NCBI GenBank assembly: GCA_025355995.1
Contig: JANXYQ010000014.1
Coordinates: 42,481 to 106,480 of the forward strand
DNA length: 64,000 bases
Origin: Spirochaetaceae bacterium
GTDB taxonomy: Bacteria > Spirochaetota > Spirochaetia > Treponematales > Rectinemataceae
Direction of reading: 5' to 3'
In this document: positions 35,360 to 44,248 of the stretch, in pieces
How positions within the stretch are numbered: position 1 is the stretch's first letter
Layout of the letters: each line of letters begins with the position of its first letter
Position numbers and translations under genes: made by a program
Notes under the pieces: model-generated
Told to the model about the DNA's origin: nothing
The model's input: the letters and a program-made list of their open reading frames with translations, nothing else
The model's database searches: none

Positions 35360-36703
35360 TCAGAAGGTCGAGCCGAGGGCCTCGACGGGGCTGATCCTGC
35401 CGCCCCTGCGGGCGGGAAAGTACGAGAAGGCGGCGGCGAAGACTGCGATGGCGCCGATTATGGCGGCCATATCGGCTAGGCGAGGCTCCAGCGACAGATG
35501 GCCGTTGCTGACTACTATGGCCAGGTTTCCGCCGGGAGCGATGGGCACGCCCGCTCCGACGGCGAGGCAGGCGGCCGCGCCGGCCAAGGCTCCGGCGGCG
35601 GCGAACATAAGGGAGAGGGCGACGCTCTCGAGCACGAAGAGCCCCGTGACGCGGCCCGAGGTATAGCCTAGGGCTCGCATCGTGCCGATCTCGCGCAGCC
35701 TCTCGTTGACGCTCATGCGCAGGTTGATGAAGATGGACACCGCGATGACGAAGAGCATTACCGCGGCCACGAGGCCGCCGACGGCGTTGATCGCGCCAAT
35801 GATGCTGTTCACGAGGCCGAGAACCTCGTCGATGGTCGACAGCTTGAGCATGACGCGGTCGCGGCCTTCCTTGTCGGCCTCGTACTTTACGCTTGCCGCC
35901 GAGACCGCCGATACGGCCTCGCTGCCGTTCTTCGGGCGCGACACCTCGAAGCCGGCCGAGGCGAGGGTCTTCGAAAGGGCCTCGCGTCCCGCGATGGCGC
36001 TGGACTGGCTGGGCAGGTAGATGTACATCGTCGTAGCGGCGTCGTCGCTGGCGAGATCGAGGCCGCGCAGGAAGGGCAGGTGGACGAGGACGAGCTCTTT
36101 CATGAAGAAGTTGTCCGTCGTATACAGGCCCCTGACCTTGAGTATTCCGGTATTGAAGGCCCCGAATCTCGTGCGGGTCGAGACGACGATCTCGTCGCCG
36201 TTTACGAGTCCGAAGTATGCCGCCGTCGAGGCGGGCAGGATGACTCCCGAGGGGTCCGCCGCCCAGCCGTCCCAGTCGCCCGCATCGACGCCCGCATTGG
36301 CGACGAAGCTCATCTGCGAGCGGAACCCGGTATCGGTCGAGGACTCGATCCCCGTGAAAGATAGGCGCTTGGAGAGCCCCTTGAAATAGACGGCCGATTG
36401 GACCAGGTAGCGCGGAAGCACGGTGGCGCCGGGTCCCAGGACCTGCTTCGCGGTCGCCTCGATCTCCTTGGCGCGGAGCATGCCGTTGAAGACGCGGCCA
36501 TCCTTCGCGTACTGCCCCGAGATGGTTATGTGCCCGGCGGAGGCGCGGACGAGGCTGGTGGAGACCGTGGTGACCGCGCCGCGCGAGAAGGCCAGTAGGG
36601 CGGTGAGAATGAAAGTCACGATCGCGTAGTTGATGCCCAGCGTAAAGCTGCGCTTGCCGTTGCGGAAGACGTTCTTGAAGGCCAGGGCCATGAATTTTCC
36701 CAT
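35360..36703 (-). CDS. FtsX-like ABC transporter permease (LolE/MacB type)
   Basis: 447 residues. Membrane helix near residues 22-42, a large periplasmic domain of about 230 residues, then three helices with the FtsX signature RMSVNERLREIGTMRALGYT and PARRGGRISPVEALGSTF at the end. Pairs with the next permease to form a LolCE-like heterodimer. SD AAGGAGAG before the ATG; 10 nt after the second permease gene. Confidence 0.92.
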   Translation of the reverse strand: MGKFMALAFKNVFRNGKRSFTLGINYAIVTFILTALLAFSRGAVTTVSTSLVRASAGHITISGQYAKDGRVFNGMLRAKEIEATAKQVLGPGATVLPRYLVQSAVYFKGLSKRLSFTGIESSTDTGFRSQMSFVANAGVDAGDWDGWAADPSGVILPASTAAYFGLVNGDEIVVSTRTRFGAFNTGILKVRGLYTTDNFFMKELVLVHLPFLRGLDLASDDAATTMYIYLPSQSSAIAGREALSKTLASAGFEVSRPKNGSEAVSAVSAASVKYEADKEGRDRVMLKLSTIDEVLGLVNSIIGAINAVGGLVAAVMLFVIAVSIFINLRMSVNERLREIGTMRALGYTSGRVTGLFVLESVALSLMFAAAGALAGAAACLAVGAGVPIAPGGNLAIVVSNGHLSLEPRLADMAAIIGAIAVFAAAFSYFPARRGGRISPVEALGSTF

Positions 36704-36713
36704 ACCACTCTCC

Positions 36714-38156
36714 TTACCTTTCGCTCATCGCCTTGAGCGGAGTGACCGACGTGGCCACGCTCACGGGGTAGAGCGTCGCGAGCACCGACACGAGGGCTAC
36801 GACGGCCAGCGCCAGCAGGAAGGGCGCCGCCGATGCCCGCAACGGGAGGGCTCCGCCGCCTATGAGGAACTGCGACACGATCTCCGGCAGGGCTACGCCC
36901 TTCCTTCCCACGGCGGCTATCGCCGCTCCCGCTGCCGCCATGCCGACGAGCGCGGCCGAAAGGTTGAGCGACAGGGCCTCGACGAGGAAGAGTCCGCGGA
37001 TGAAGGACTTGTCGCTCCCGATGGCGCGCATCGTCCCTATCTCGGCCGTCCTCTCGGTGACGTTGATAATCAGGGTGTTCATGAAGATGAGGGCGACGAC
37101 GAGGAAGATCAGGGCGGTCGACAGATAGATGAAAGCCTGGAGGCCCGCTGCTATCTGGGCGTAGAAGCCGGAGGCGGCCTGCCAACCGGCTACCTTGACT
37201 CCGAGCCCCTTCATCGAGGAGAGGCGGGCGATGACGGCGCTCGAGTCGCCGTGGTCCTTCAGCCTGACGGCGATCATCGTGGCGCCCGACAGCGCCTCGG
37301 ATTTGAGCTTCGAAACGTCGAGGCTCACGAGTCCCGGATCGGAGGCTAGACCGAAGATGGCGTTCTCGTCGCCGCTCGCGGCGGCGAGATCGGCCGCGGC
37401 GAGCCCCGCGTCGAAGGCGGCCGGGAGGGCGGCGACGCCGGAGTAGTCATACAGGGATGAGTACGAATCCGCGTCCATGAAGTTGATGTAGTTGAAGACG
37501 CTGGTGAAGTGGGCCGGGTCGAATATGCCGACCAGGCTGGAGCGAGCCGTATTGACCCCGCCCTCGGTGATGCCCAACAGGGTGACGGCCTGCCCTGCCT
37601 TGAGGGTTATGCCGTAGTTCTTGCGGTACTGCTCGTTCTGGTAGCCGGAAATCATGATGCCGCGCGCGGAGCTTTCGCGAGGGGCGCTTCCGCCCGAGCC
37701 TCGGTCGAGTCCGAAGAAACTTCCTTCCTTGGCCTTGATCGAGCCGAAGACTTGCAGGTAGCTCGCCGGCTCGACGGCGTAGAAAATAAAGGGCAGGTCG
37801 AGCTTCTTGCGGCCATTGTCGACCTGGATTATACCGTAGTTCTGGGCATAGGGGGCGAAGGCCTCCACCTCGCCCATGGAGGCGAGCTGCGCCTCCACCG
37901 TCCCTGCGTCCCTGATCCGCGGCAGTGGGGTGTTGAAGGCGAAGGGCGAGGGAAGGTCCTTGGCCCGATCGGAGTATACGATGAAGTCCCCCGTGAAGTT
38001 GTCGATGATGGAGGCGCGCGAGGCCGACTTGGCCGAGCCGGCGAAGACGGTGCCGAACACGATGAGGAAGGTCCCGAAGGCCACCAGGGTGCCGATGAGG
38101 ATCATGCGGCCCTTGCGCCTGGCTATGGTTCGTAGGGCGAGCTTGAGAGTAAGCAT
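36714..38156 (-). CDS. FtsX-like ABC transporter permease (LolC/MacB type)
   Basis: 480 residues with the same layout as its neighbour: TM1 (RMILIGTLVAFGTFLIVFGT), a periplasmic domain of about 280 residues, and three C-terminal helices with NVTERTAEIGTMRAIGSDKS and SVATSVTPLKAM. Starts 2 nt after the ATPase gene. The sequence difference between the two permeases argues for a heterodimer, not a tandem copy. Confidence 0.92.
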   Translation of the reverse strand: MLTLKLALRTIARRKGRMILIGTLVAFGTFLIVFGTVFAGSAKSASRASIIDNFTGDFIVYSDRAKDLPSPFAFNTPLPRIRDAGTVEAQLASMGEVEAFAPYAQNYGIIQVDNGRKKLDLPFIFYAVEPASYLQVFGSIKAKEGSFFGLDRGSGGSAPRESSARGIMISGYQNEQYRKNYGITLKAGQAVTLLGITEGGVNTARSSLVGIFDPAHFTSVFNYINFMDADSYSSLYDYSGVAALPAAFDAGLAAADLAAASGDENAIFGLASDPGLVSLDVSKLKSEALSGATMIAVRLKDHGDSSAVIARLSSMKGLGVKVAGWQAASGFYAQIAAGLQAFIYLSTALIFLVVALIFMNTLIINVTERTAEIGTMRAIGSDKSFIRGLFLVEALSLNLSAALVGMAAAGAAIAAVGRKGVALPEIVSQFLIGGGALPLRASAAPFLLALAVVALVSVLATLYPVSVATSVTPLKAMSER

Positions 38157-38158
38157 GA

Positions 38159-38830
38159 TTATTCGACTCTCCCATCGAGGATCCGCACGACTCGGCGGGC
38201 TTTGCCCATGATGTGGGAATCGTGGGTCGAGAAGATGAAGGTAGTCTGGTCCTCCTCGTTGATCGTGCGCATGAGCTCGACGATCTTGATGCCCGTCTCC
38301 GAGTCGAGATTGGCTGTGGGCTCGTCGGCGAGGACGATGAGGGGCTGGGTGACGAGCGCTCGCGCTATGGCCACGCGCTGGCGCTGGCCCCCGGAGAGCT
38401 CGTAGGGCTTGTTCTTCAGCCTGTCGCCGAGGCCCACTTCCTCGATGAAGCGCATCACGAGGGACTCGCGCTCCTTCTTAGGCAGACTGTGCCTGAGGAG
38501 AAGGGGAAACTCGATGTTCTCGTAGACATTGAGGACTGGTATGAGGTTGAAGGACTGGAAGATGAAGCCGATTTTCTCGCGGCGATAGCGCGTGAGCTCT
38601 TTGTCGCCCAATGAGCCCACCTCGACGCCGTCGATCTTTACGAGGCCTTCTGTCGGGTGGTCGATGCAGCCGAACATGTTGAGCATGGTGCTTTTACCCG
38701 AGCCCGAAGGCCCGGCGATGGCGAGGAATTCGCCCTTCTCGATCTCGAGATCGACCCCGCGTAGCGCGTCCACGCGGGTCTGCCCGAGCATGTACTGCTT
38801 CTTGACTCCCTTCAGTTCAACTACCGGCAT
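38159..38830 (-). CDS. LolD/MacB-type ABC transporter ATPase
   Basis: 223 residues, family length. Walker A AGPSGSGKSTML, Q-loop FIFQSFNLIPVL, signature ELSGGQRQRVAIARAL, Walker B LIVLADEPTANLD and switch FSTHDSHI. Mechanotransmission-type ATPase serving the two FtsX permeases downstream. Its ATG lies inside the end of the tetR gene (14-nt overlap), so regulator and transporter are one transcript. Confidence 0.95.
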   Translation of the reverse strand: MPVVELKGVKKQYMLGQTRVDALRGVDLEIEKGEFLAIAGPSGSGKSTMLNMFGCIDHPTEGLVKIDGVEVGSLGDKELTRYRREKIGFIFQSFNLIPVLNVYENIEFPLLLRHSLPKKERESLVMRFIEEVGLGDRLKNKPYELSGGQRQRVAIARALVTQPLIVLADEPTANLDSETGIKIVELMRTINEEDQTTFIFSTHDSHIMGKARRVVRILDGRVE

Positions 38831-39425
38831 GATGTTCCTCCCTATAATCGATACCCTTTAAAATCACGTCGATCAGCTCGCAGCCCATCGCGTAACGGTC
38901 CCTCCCGACTATCGCCACAGGAACCGAATGCAGGCTCTCCACCAAACCGAGCAGGCCCCCGGCGAGGAGACCCGGGTCGCAGGCTCCGACTTCGCCGGAA
39001 GCCCTAGCCGCCTCGATCTCCGATTGGAGCTTGCGCAGTATGAGCTCGTACACCAGGTCCATGAGGCGCCTCGCCGCCTCGGGCGGCAGGGCCTTAAGGT
39101 CGGTCTCGGCCATGCGGATCAGGTCCATCGGCGGCTGGGACAGCAGCCAGGCAGCCGCCCCGCGCAGCTTGCCGCGCAGGGACGGGCCGCCGGCCAGCAT
39201 GGCGGCGGCGAGCCCCGCCCCGTGCCTGCGGATGTTGCGCTCCATCACCTCGGCGAAGAGCTCTTCCTTGCCGCCGGGGAAGTGGTAATACAGCGCCGCG
39301 TGCGTAAGTCCGATGGCGGAGGCTATATCGCGCAGGGTGACCGAGTCGAAGCCCTTTCCGGCGAACAGGAGCTCGGCCGAGTCGAGGACTCGCCCTCGGG
39401 CGTCGACCGGATCGACTGGGCTCAT
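38817..39425 (-). CDS. TetR-family repressor of the LolCDE-like operon
   Basis: 202 residues. N-terminal helix-turn-helix SVTLRDIASAIGLTHAALYYHFPGG, then a variable ligand domain. First gene of the operon it probably controls. The promoter 39480-39452 has a perfect palindrome in its spacer, a good candidate for its own operator. The ligand is unknown; an envelope or lipid signal is plausible from the neighbours. Confidence 0.9.
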   Translation of the reverse strand: MSPVDPVDARGRVLDSAELLFAGKGFDSVTLRDIASAIGLTHAALYYHFPGGKEELFAEVMERNIRRHGAGLAAAMLAGGPSLRGKLRGAAAWLLSQPPMDLIRMAETDLKALPPEAARRLMDLVYELILRKLQSEIEAARASGEVGACDPGLLAGGLLGLVESLHSVPVAIVGRDRYAMGCELIDVILKGIDYREEHHAGS

Positions 39426-39451
39426 CGACTTCTACCTACCAACATGTAAGT

Positions 39452-39480
39452 AATTTAGTTATTTACTATATAGTATTCAA
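39452..39480 (-). promoter_or_regulatory. tetR operon promoter with palindromic operator in the spacer
   Basis: Minus strand TTGAAT (39480-39475), 17-bp spacer, TAAATT (39457-39452). The 12-bp perfect palindrome TACTATATAGTA (39464-39475) occupies the spacer and touches the -35, the classical position for TetR autorepression. Very AT-rich against the genome average. Confidence 0.55.
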
Positions 39481-39522
39481 TCATATATAGACTAATTTTG
39501 ATACTTGATCGGATTTCATAAA

Positions 39523-39561
39523 TAAAAAAGGCGGGCGGGCTTTGAAAAACCCTGCCCGCCT
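39523..39561 (-). terminator. Rho-independent terminator of the efflux operon
   Basis: Minus strand: AGGCGGGC-A-GGG, a ten-base loop, CCC-GCCCGCCT, then TTTTTATT. Strong stem with one bulge, 18 nt past the HlyD gene stop. Confidence 0.9.
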
Positions 39562-39578
39562 GGCTCGATCTTGGCCCG

Positions 39579-40598
39579 CTAGCTGCGCGTCTTGCCGAGG
39601 CCGAAGGGCAGCTCGAAGAGGGCCCGGGTCTTCACTTTCACCTCGACGGACATGCCCGGCAGGAGATTCGCCCCGGCCTTGTCTATGGCGATTCGCACCG
39701 GCACCCGCTGCGTAGTCTTGGTGAAGTCCCCGATGGAGAAGGCGGGAGCGACGATCCCCGCGCCGATCAGGCTCACCTTGCCCGCGAAGGTCCTGCCCTT
39801 GAAGGCGTCGACGGTCACCTCGACGGGCGCGCCGAGCTCGATCCTGCCTATCTTGGTCTCCTCGAAGTTGGCGGTCACCCACACCTGGTCCAGGTTGTTG
39901 ATGGAGTAGATGGTCTGCCCCGGCTGCACGACGTCGCCCTGCATCATGTTCTTCTTGGCTACGACGCCCGAGATCGGGGTGACGATCCTCGTGTTCAGCA
40001 GCTGGCTCTCGAGCACCCCGAGCTGGGCGTTGGCCGTGTCGACCTGGGCCAGGGCGATCGCGTACTGGGCGCTGGCGGCGTCCACGGCGTTGCCCGCGTG
40101 GTCAGCCTGCTCCTTGGTAGCCCCGCCCGTGCCGAAGAGGGTGCGCGTCCTCGCGGCATCGCTCTCGGCCCGATCCAGGTTGATCTTCGACAGCTCGACG
40201 TTCCGCCTCGCGAAATTGAGCGAAGCCGCGGAGGAGGCCTCCTGCGCGCGTAGGTCCATCTCGTCGAGGAGCACAAGGACCTGGCCCGAGGCGACCCTGT
40301 CCCCCTCGACGGCCAGGAGCTTGGCTATGCGGCCGAGGGTCTTGGCGCTGACGTTGACGCGGTCGGCGTCGATCGCCGCGTCGTCCGTGCCCACGAAATT
40401 GACGGTGTCGGCCAGCCAGCGGAGGCCGTAGACCGCGCCCGCGCCGACGAGGAGTATCAGTATCGCGGCGCCGAAGATGTTCGGCCCCTTCCTGGATTTC
40501 TTGCCGGCGTCCTTGCCCGCGTCCTTGCCCGGCTTGGCCGCGGCCATCGCCACGCTCTTCGTTCCCTTGCCGTCGGTCGTCGTCATCGTATCGCTCAT
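39579..40598 (-). CDS. HlyD/EmrA-type periplasmic adaptor subunit
   Basis: 339 residues. Lys-rich cytoplasmic tail with GKDAGKDAGKK repeats, one membrane helix (IFGAAILILLVGAGAVYGL), then the first lipoyl half (DADRVNVSAKTLGRIAKLL), an alpha-hairpin (about 110-200), the second lipoyl half (TPISGVVAKKNMMQGDVVQP) and beta-barrel (LDQVWVTANFEETKI). Bridges the ABC exporter and TolC encoded upstream. It is 2 nt after the ABC gene and last in the operon. Confidence 0.92.
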   Translation of the reverse strand: MSDTMTTTDGKGTKSVAMAAAKPGKDAGKDAGKKSRKGPNIFGAAILILLVGAGAVYGLRWLADTVNFVGTDDAAIDADRVNVSAKTLGRIAKLLAVEGDRVASGQVLVLLDEMDLRAQEASSAASLNFARRNVELSKINLDRAESDAARTRTLFGTGGATKEQADHAGNAVDAASAQYAIALAQVDTANAQLGVLESQLLNTRIVTPISGVVAKKNMMQGDVVQPGQTIYSINNLDQVWVTANFEETKIGRIELGAPVEVTVDAFKGRTFAGKVSLIGAGIVAPAFSIGDFTKTTQRVPVRIAIDKAGANLLPGMSVEVKVKTRALFELPFGLGKTRS

Positions 40599-40600
40599 CC

Positions 40601-42511
40601 CTATACCCCTTGCTCGTCGACGTTTGCGCCGGTGAATTGGCTGTTGTAGAGGTCGGCGTAGAAACCGCCCTTCGCGAGCAGCTCGTCGTGCCTGCCCATC
40701 TCGATTATGCTCCCGTCCTTCATCACGAGGATCGACTCCGCGTCCCTGATTGTCGAGAGCCTGTGCGCGATGACGAAGCTCGTCCTGCCCTTCATGAGGT
40801 CCTTCATCGCCCTCTGTATGTACGCCTCCGTCCTCGTGTCGACGCTGCTCGTGGCCTCGTCCAGGATGAGGATGGGGTTGTCCGCGAGGATCGCCCGGGC
40901 GATCGTGAGGAGCTGCTTCTCGCCCTGGGAGATGTTCGAGGCCTCCTCGTTGAGGACAGTCTCGTAGCCCTCGGGCAGGGCGCGGATGAAGTGGTCGGCG
41001 TGGGCCGCCTTGGCGGCGGACACCACGTCCTCGAAACTCGCGCCCTCGCGGCCGTAGGCTATGTTCTCCCGGATGCGGCCGTTGAAGAGCCAGGTGTCCT
41101 GGAGGACCATGCCGAAGAGCCGGCGCAGCTCGCCCCGCCTCATGTCCCTGGTGTCCACCCCGTCGACCTTGATCGCGCCGCCCGAGATCTCGTAGAAGCG
41201 CATGAGGAGGTTGACCAGCGTGGTCTTGCCCGCGCCCGTCGGCCCGACTATGGCTATGGTCTGGCCGGGCTCCACCTTGATGTTCATGTCCTGCATCAGG
41301 ATCGCGTCGGGCTTGTAGCCGAAGCGCACGTGCTCGAAGTCGACGTGACCCCGCGGATACGCCACGGCCTTCGCGTCCGCCCGCTCGGGCACCTGCTCCT
41401 CCTCGGAGAGGACCTCGAGCACGCGCTCGGCCGAGGCGAGGGTGGACTGCAGGACGTTGGCGATGTTGGCCGTCTGCGCGATCGGCTGGGTGAACTGCCG
41501 CGAGTACTGGATGAAGGCCTGTATATCGCCCAGCTTGAGCGCCTTCCTCGCCGCCATTATGCCGCCCACTACGCAGATGACGACGTAGCCGAGGTTGTTG
41601 ATGAAGTTCATCATGGGCATGATCACGCCCGAGATGAACTGGGCCTTCCAGGCGGCGTCGAAAAGCCTCGAGTTGATCTCCTTGAACTCCCGCACCGACT
41701 CGCCCTCGCGGCCGAAGGCCTTCACGATCACGTGGCCGGTGTACATCTCCTCGACGTGGCCGTTGAGGGCTCCCAGCTCCTTCTGCTGGGCGCCGAAGCT
41801 CTTCTGCGAGAGCTTGGTGACGTTCATGATCGCGATGCCCGAGACGGGCAGGGTGACCAGGGCTATGAGCGTGAGCACGGGGCTGATCGTGAGCATCATG
41901 ACGAGGACGCCGACTATCGTGCAGACCGACGTGATGAGCTGGGTCAGGCTCTGCTGGAGAGTCGTGGCGATATTGTCGATGTCGTTGGTCACGCGGCTCA
42001 TGATCTCGCCGTGGGTCTTCGAGTCGAAGTACTTGAGCGGGAGGCGGGCGAGCTTGTCGTTCACGTCGTTGCGCATGTCGTAGACGATTCCCTGCGAGAC
42101 GCCGGCCATCGTGTACTGTTGGACGTAGCTGAACAGCGCGCTCACGACGTAGAAGGCGACAAGGAGGATCAGGGTGCCGCCGATATAGCCGAAGTCCATC
42201 GAGGGAGTCGGCTTGTGGAGGGCGATCGCGACGTACTTGGACATGAGCCCGTCGAAGAGCTTGGTGGTGACGTGCCCCATGAGCTTGGGCCCCACGATCG
42301 TGAAAATCGTGCTCAGGACCGCGAAGCCGAAGACGAGGGTGAGCCTCCCCCTGCGGGGGCCGAAGTACCTGAACAGGAAGGCTATGGTCTTCTTCGCGTC
42401 CTTGGGCTTCTCCGCCGGGCCTCGGCCGCCGAACATCCCGGGGGGGCCGCCGCCGGGCCGTCCCATTCCGCCGCCGGGCGGCGGGCCGGAGGGTCGCGCG
42501 TGGTCGCTCAT
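40601..42511 (-). CDS. Heterodimeric ABC exporter subunit B (catalytic site intact)
   Basis: 636 residues. Pro/Gly-rich N-terminal tail (SGPPPGGGMGRPGGGPPGMF), six membrane helices, ATPase with Walker A GPTGAGKTT, signature variant NISQGEKQLLTIARA, Walker B ILILDEATSSVDTR with catalytic Glu, and switch VIAHRLSTIRDA. The motifs match the TM288-type partner of heterodimeric exporters. ATGA overlap with subunit A. Together with TolC and HlyD this would form a tripartite efflux pump. Confidence 0.93.
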   Translation of the reverse strand: MSDHARPSGPPPGGGMGRPGGGPPGMFGGRGPAEKPKDAKKTIAFLFRYFGPRRGRLTLVFGFAVLSTIFTIVGPKLMGHVTTKLFDGLMSKYVAIALHKPTPSMDFGYIGGTLILLVAFYVVSALFSYVQQYTMAGVSQGIVYDMRNDVNDKLARLPLKYFDSKTHGEIMSRVTNDIDNIATTLQQSLTQLITSVCTIVGVLVMMLTISPVLTLIALVTLPVSGIAIMNVTKLSQKSFGAQQKELGALNGHVEEMYTGHVIVKAFGREGESVREFKEINSRLFDAAWKAQFISGVIMPMMNFINNLGYVVICVVGGIMAARKALKLGDIQAFIQYSRQFTQPIAQTANIANVLQSTLASAERVLEVLSEEEQVPERADAKAVAYPRGHVDFEHVRFGYKPDAILMQDMNIKVEPGQTIAIVGPTGAGKTTLVNLLMRFYEISGGAIKVDGVDTRDMRRGELRRLFGMVLQDTWLFNGRIRENIAYGREGASFEDVVSAAKAAHADHFIRALPEGYETVLNEEASNISQGEKQLLTIARAILADNPILILDEATSSVDTRTEAYIQRAMKDLMKGRTSFVIAHRLSTIRDAESILVMKDGSIIEMGRHDELLAKGGFYADLYNSQFTGANVDEQGV

Positions 42512-44238
42512 GCTATCTCCTCCTCGGAGAGCTGGGACGCGACGATCTCCTTGTAGACCTCGCAGGAAGCGTAGAGCTCGCGGTGGGTGCCCATTCCGGC
42601 GATCTTCCCCTCGTCGAGCACGATGATCCTGTCGGCGTCCATCACCGTGGCGACGCGCTGCCCGACGATGATCACGGTGGAGTCGCCTGTCTTCGCCCTG
42701 AGGGCGGCCCGCAGCTTCGCGTCGGTCTTGAAGTCGAGGGCCGAGAAGCTGTCGTCGAACAGGTAGATCTCGGGCTTGCGCACCAGGGCGCGGGCTATGG
42801 AGAGGCGCTGCTTCTGGCCGCCCGAGACGTTTGTCCCTCCCTGGGCGATGGTCGAGTCGTAGCCGTCCTTCATCGCGGAGATGAACTCCACCGCCTGCGC
42901 GGTCTCGGCCGCCTCGGCCACGTCGTCCTGGCAGGAGCCGCCGCAGCCGTAGCCGACGTTGCTCGCGACCGTCCCGGAGAAGAGGACGGCCTTCTGCGGG
43001 ACGAGGCCTATCCTGGAGCGAAGCTCGTCCTGGGCCATCTCGCGCACGTCGATCCCGTCCACCAGGACCGAACCGGAGTCCGCGTCGTAGAAGCGCGGGA
43101 TCAGGCTGATCAGGGTCGACTTGCCCGAGCCGGTGCTGCCGATTATCGCGGTGACCTCTCCGGGCAGGGCGGAGAAGGTCACGCCGTTCAAGGCGGGGAC
43201 CTCGGCGCCGTGGTAATGGAAGGTCACGTCCCTGAACTCGACGTAGCCCTTCTTGCCCTCGTCGGGCCTGCGCGGGGCCGCGGGATCCCGGATCTCGGGA
43301 ACGGTGTCTAGGACCTCGTTGATGCGCAGGGCCGAGGCCTGGGCGCGCGGCAGCATGATGAACATCATGCTCGCCATGAGGAGCGAGAAGAGGATCTGCA
43401 TCGCGTACTGGAGGAAGGCCATCATGTTGCCGACGTTGGAGGTCCCGCGGTCGACGCGGATCGAGCCGAACCAGATGATGGCGATCGTGGTGAAGTTCAT
43501 GATGAACATCATGACGGGAATCAGGACGGCGAACATGCGGTTGACCTTGATCTGGACCGTCGTGAGGTCGAGGTTCGCCTCCTCGAAGCGCCGCTTCTCG
43601 TCGTCCACGCGGTTGAAGGCGCGGATGACTCGTATCCCCGTCAGCCCCTCGCGGAGCACGAGGTTGATCTTGTCTATTTTCTTCTGGATCGAGCGGAACA
43701 GGGGGAAACCCCGCACCGCTACCGTCACGATGACGGCCACGAGGGCGGGGATGACCGCGACGATCACCCAGGACAGGCCCCTGTCCTTGGACACGGCCAT
43801 GATGATGCCGCCGATCATCATGATCGGCGCGCTGATCATCATCCTCAGCATGAGGATGACCACCATCTGGACCTGGGTCACGTCGTTCGTCGACCGGGTG
43901 ACGAGGGAGGGGGTGCCGATCTTGTCGAACTCGTTGAGGGAGAACTCGGACACGTGCTCGAAGATGTCGTCGCGGATCAGCGCTCCCATGCCCATGGCCG
44001 CGTGGGAGGACAGGTAGCTCGCCGCGATGGCGCATACGGATCCGCCGAGCGCGACGAAAAGCATGCTCAAGCCGGTCTGCAGGATGAAGTTGATATCGCC
44101 GTTGGTGATGCCCTTGTTCACGATGTCCGACATCAGCGTCGGCAGGTAGAGGTCGGCCATGCACTGGAGGAATACCACCGCGAAGACCGCGAGGACGGGT
44201 ATCGTGTAGGGCTTAAGGTACTTGAATAGCCTCAGCAC
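42508..44238 (-). CDS. Heterodimeric ABC exporter subunit A (degenerate Walker B)
   Basis: 576 residues, six membrane helices and an ATPase domain: Walker A GSTGSGKSTL, signature NVSGGQKQRLSIARAL, switch position VGQRVATVMDA (Gln-Arg where His-Arg is usual) and Walker B IYLFDDSFSALD. The catalytic Glu is Asp and the switch His is Gln, the known hallmark of the degenerate half in TM287/288-type exporters. So A and B should share one active and one inactive ATP site. Starts 10 nt after TolC. Confidence 0.93.
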   Translation of the reverse strand: MLRLFKYLKPYTIPVLAVFAVVFLQCMADLYLPTLMSDIVNKGITNGDINFILQTGLSMLFVALGGSVCAIAASYLSSHAAMGMGALIRDDIFEHVSEFSLNEFDKIGTPSLVTRSTNDVTQVQMVVILMLRMMISAPIMMIGGIIMAVSKDRGLSWVIVAVIPALVAVIVTVAVRGFPLFRSIQKKIDKINLVLREGLTGIRVIRAFNRVDDEKRRFEEANLDLTTVQIKVNRMFAVLIPVMMFIMNFTTIAIIWFGSIRVDRGTSNVGNMMAFLQYAMQILFSLLMASMMFIMLPRAQASALRINEVLDTVPEIRDPAAPRRPDEGKKGYVEFRDVTFHYHGAEVPALNGVTFSALPGEVTAIIGSTGSGKSTLISLIPRFYDADSGSVLVDGIDVREMAQDELRSRIGLVPQKAVLFSGTVASNVGYGCGGSCQDDVAEAAETAQAVEFISAMKDGYDSTIAQGGTNVSGGQKQRLSIARALVRKPEIYLFDDSFSALDFKTDAKLRAALRAKTGDSTVIIVGQRVATVMDADRIIVLDEGKIAGMGTHRELYASCEVYKEIVASQLSEEEIA

Positions 44239-44248
44239 TTCGCCGCCC

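Noticed and set aside
42508..44238. Inactivated ABC gene because of the Walker B Asp and switch Gln
   Set aside because: This is the normal degenerate half of heterodimeric exporters, and its partner is encoded next to it with an intact site.
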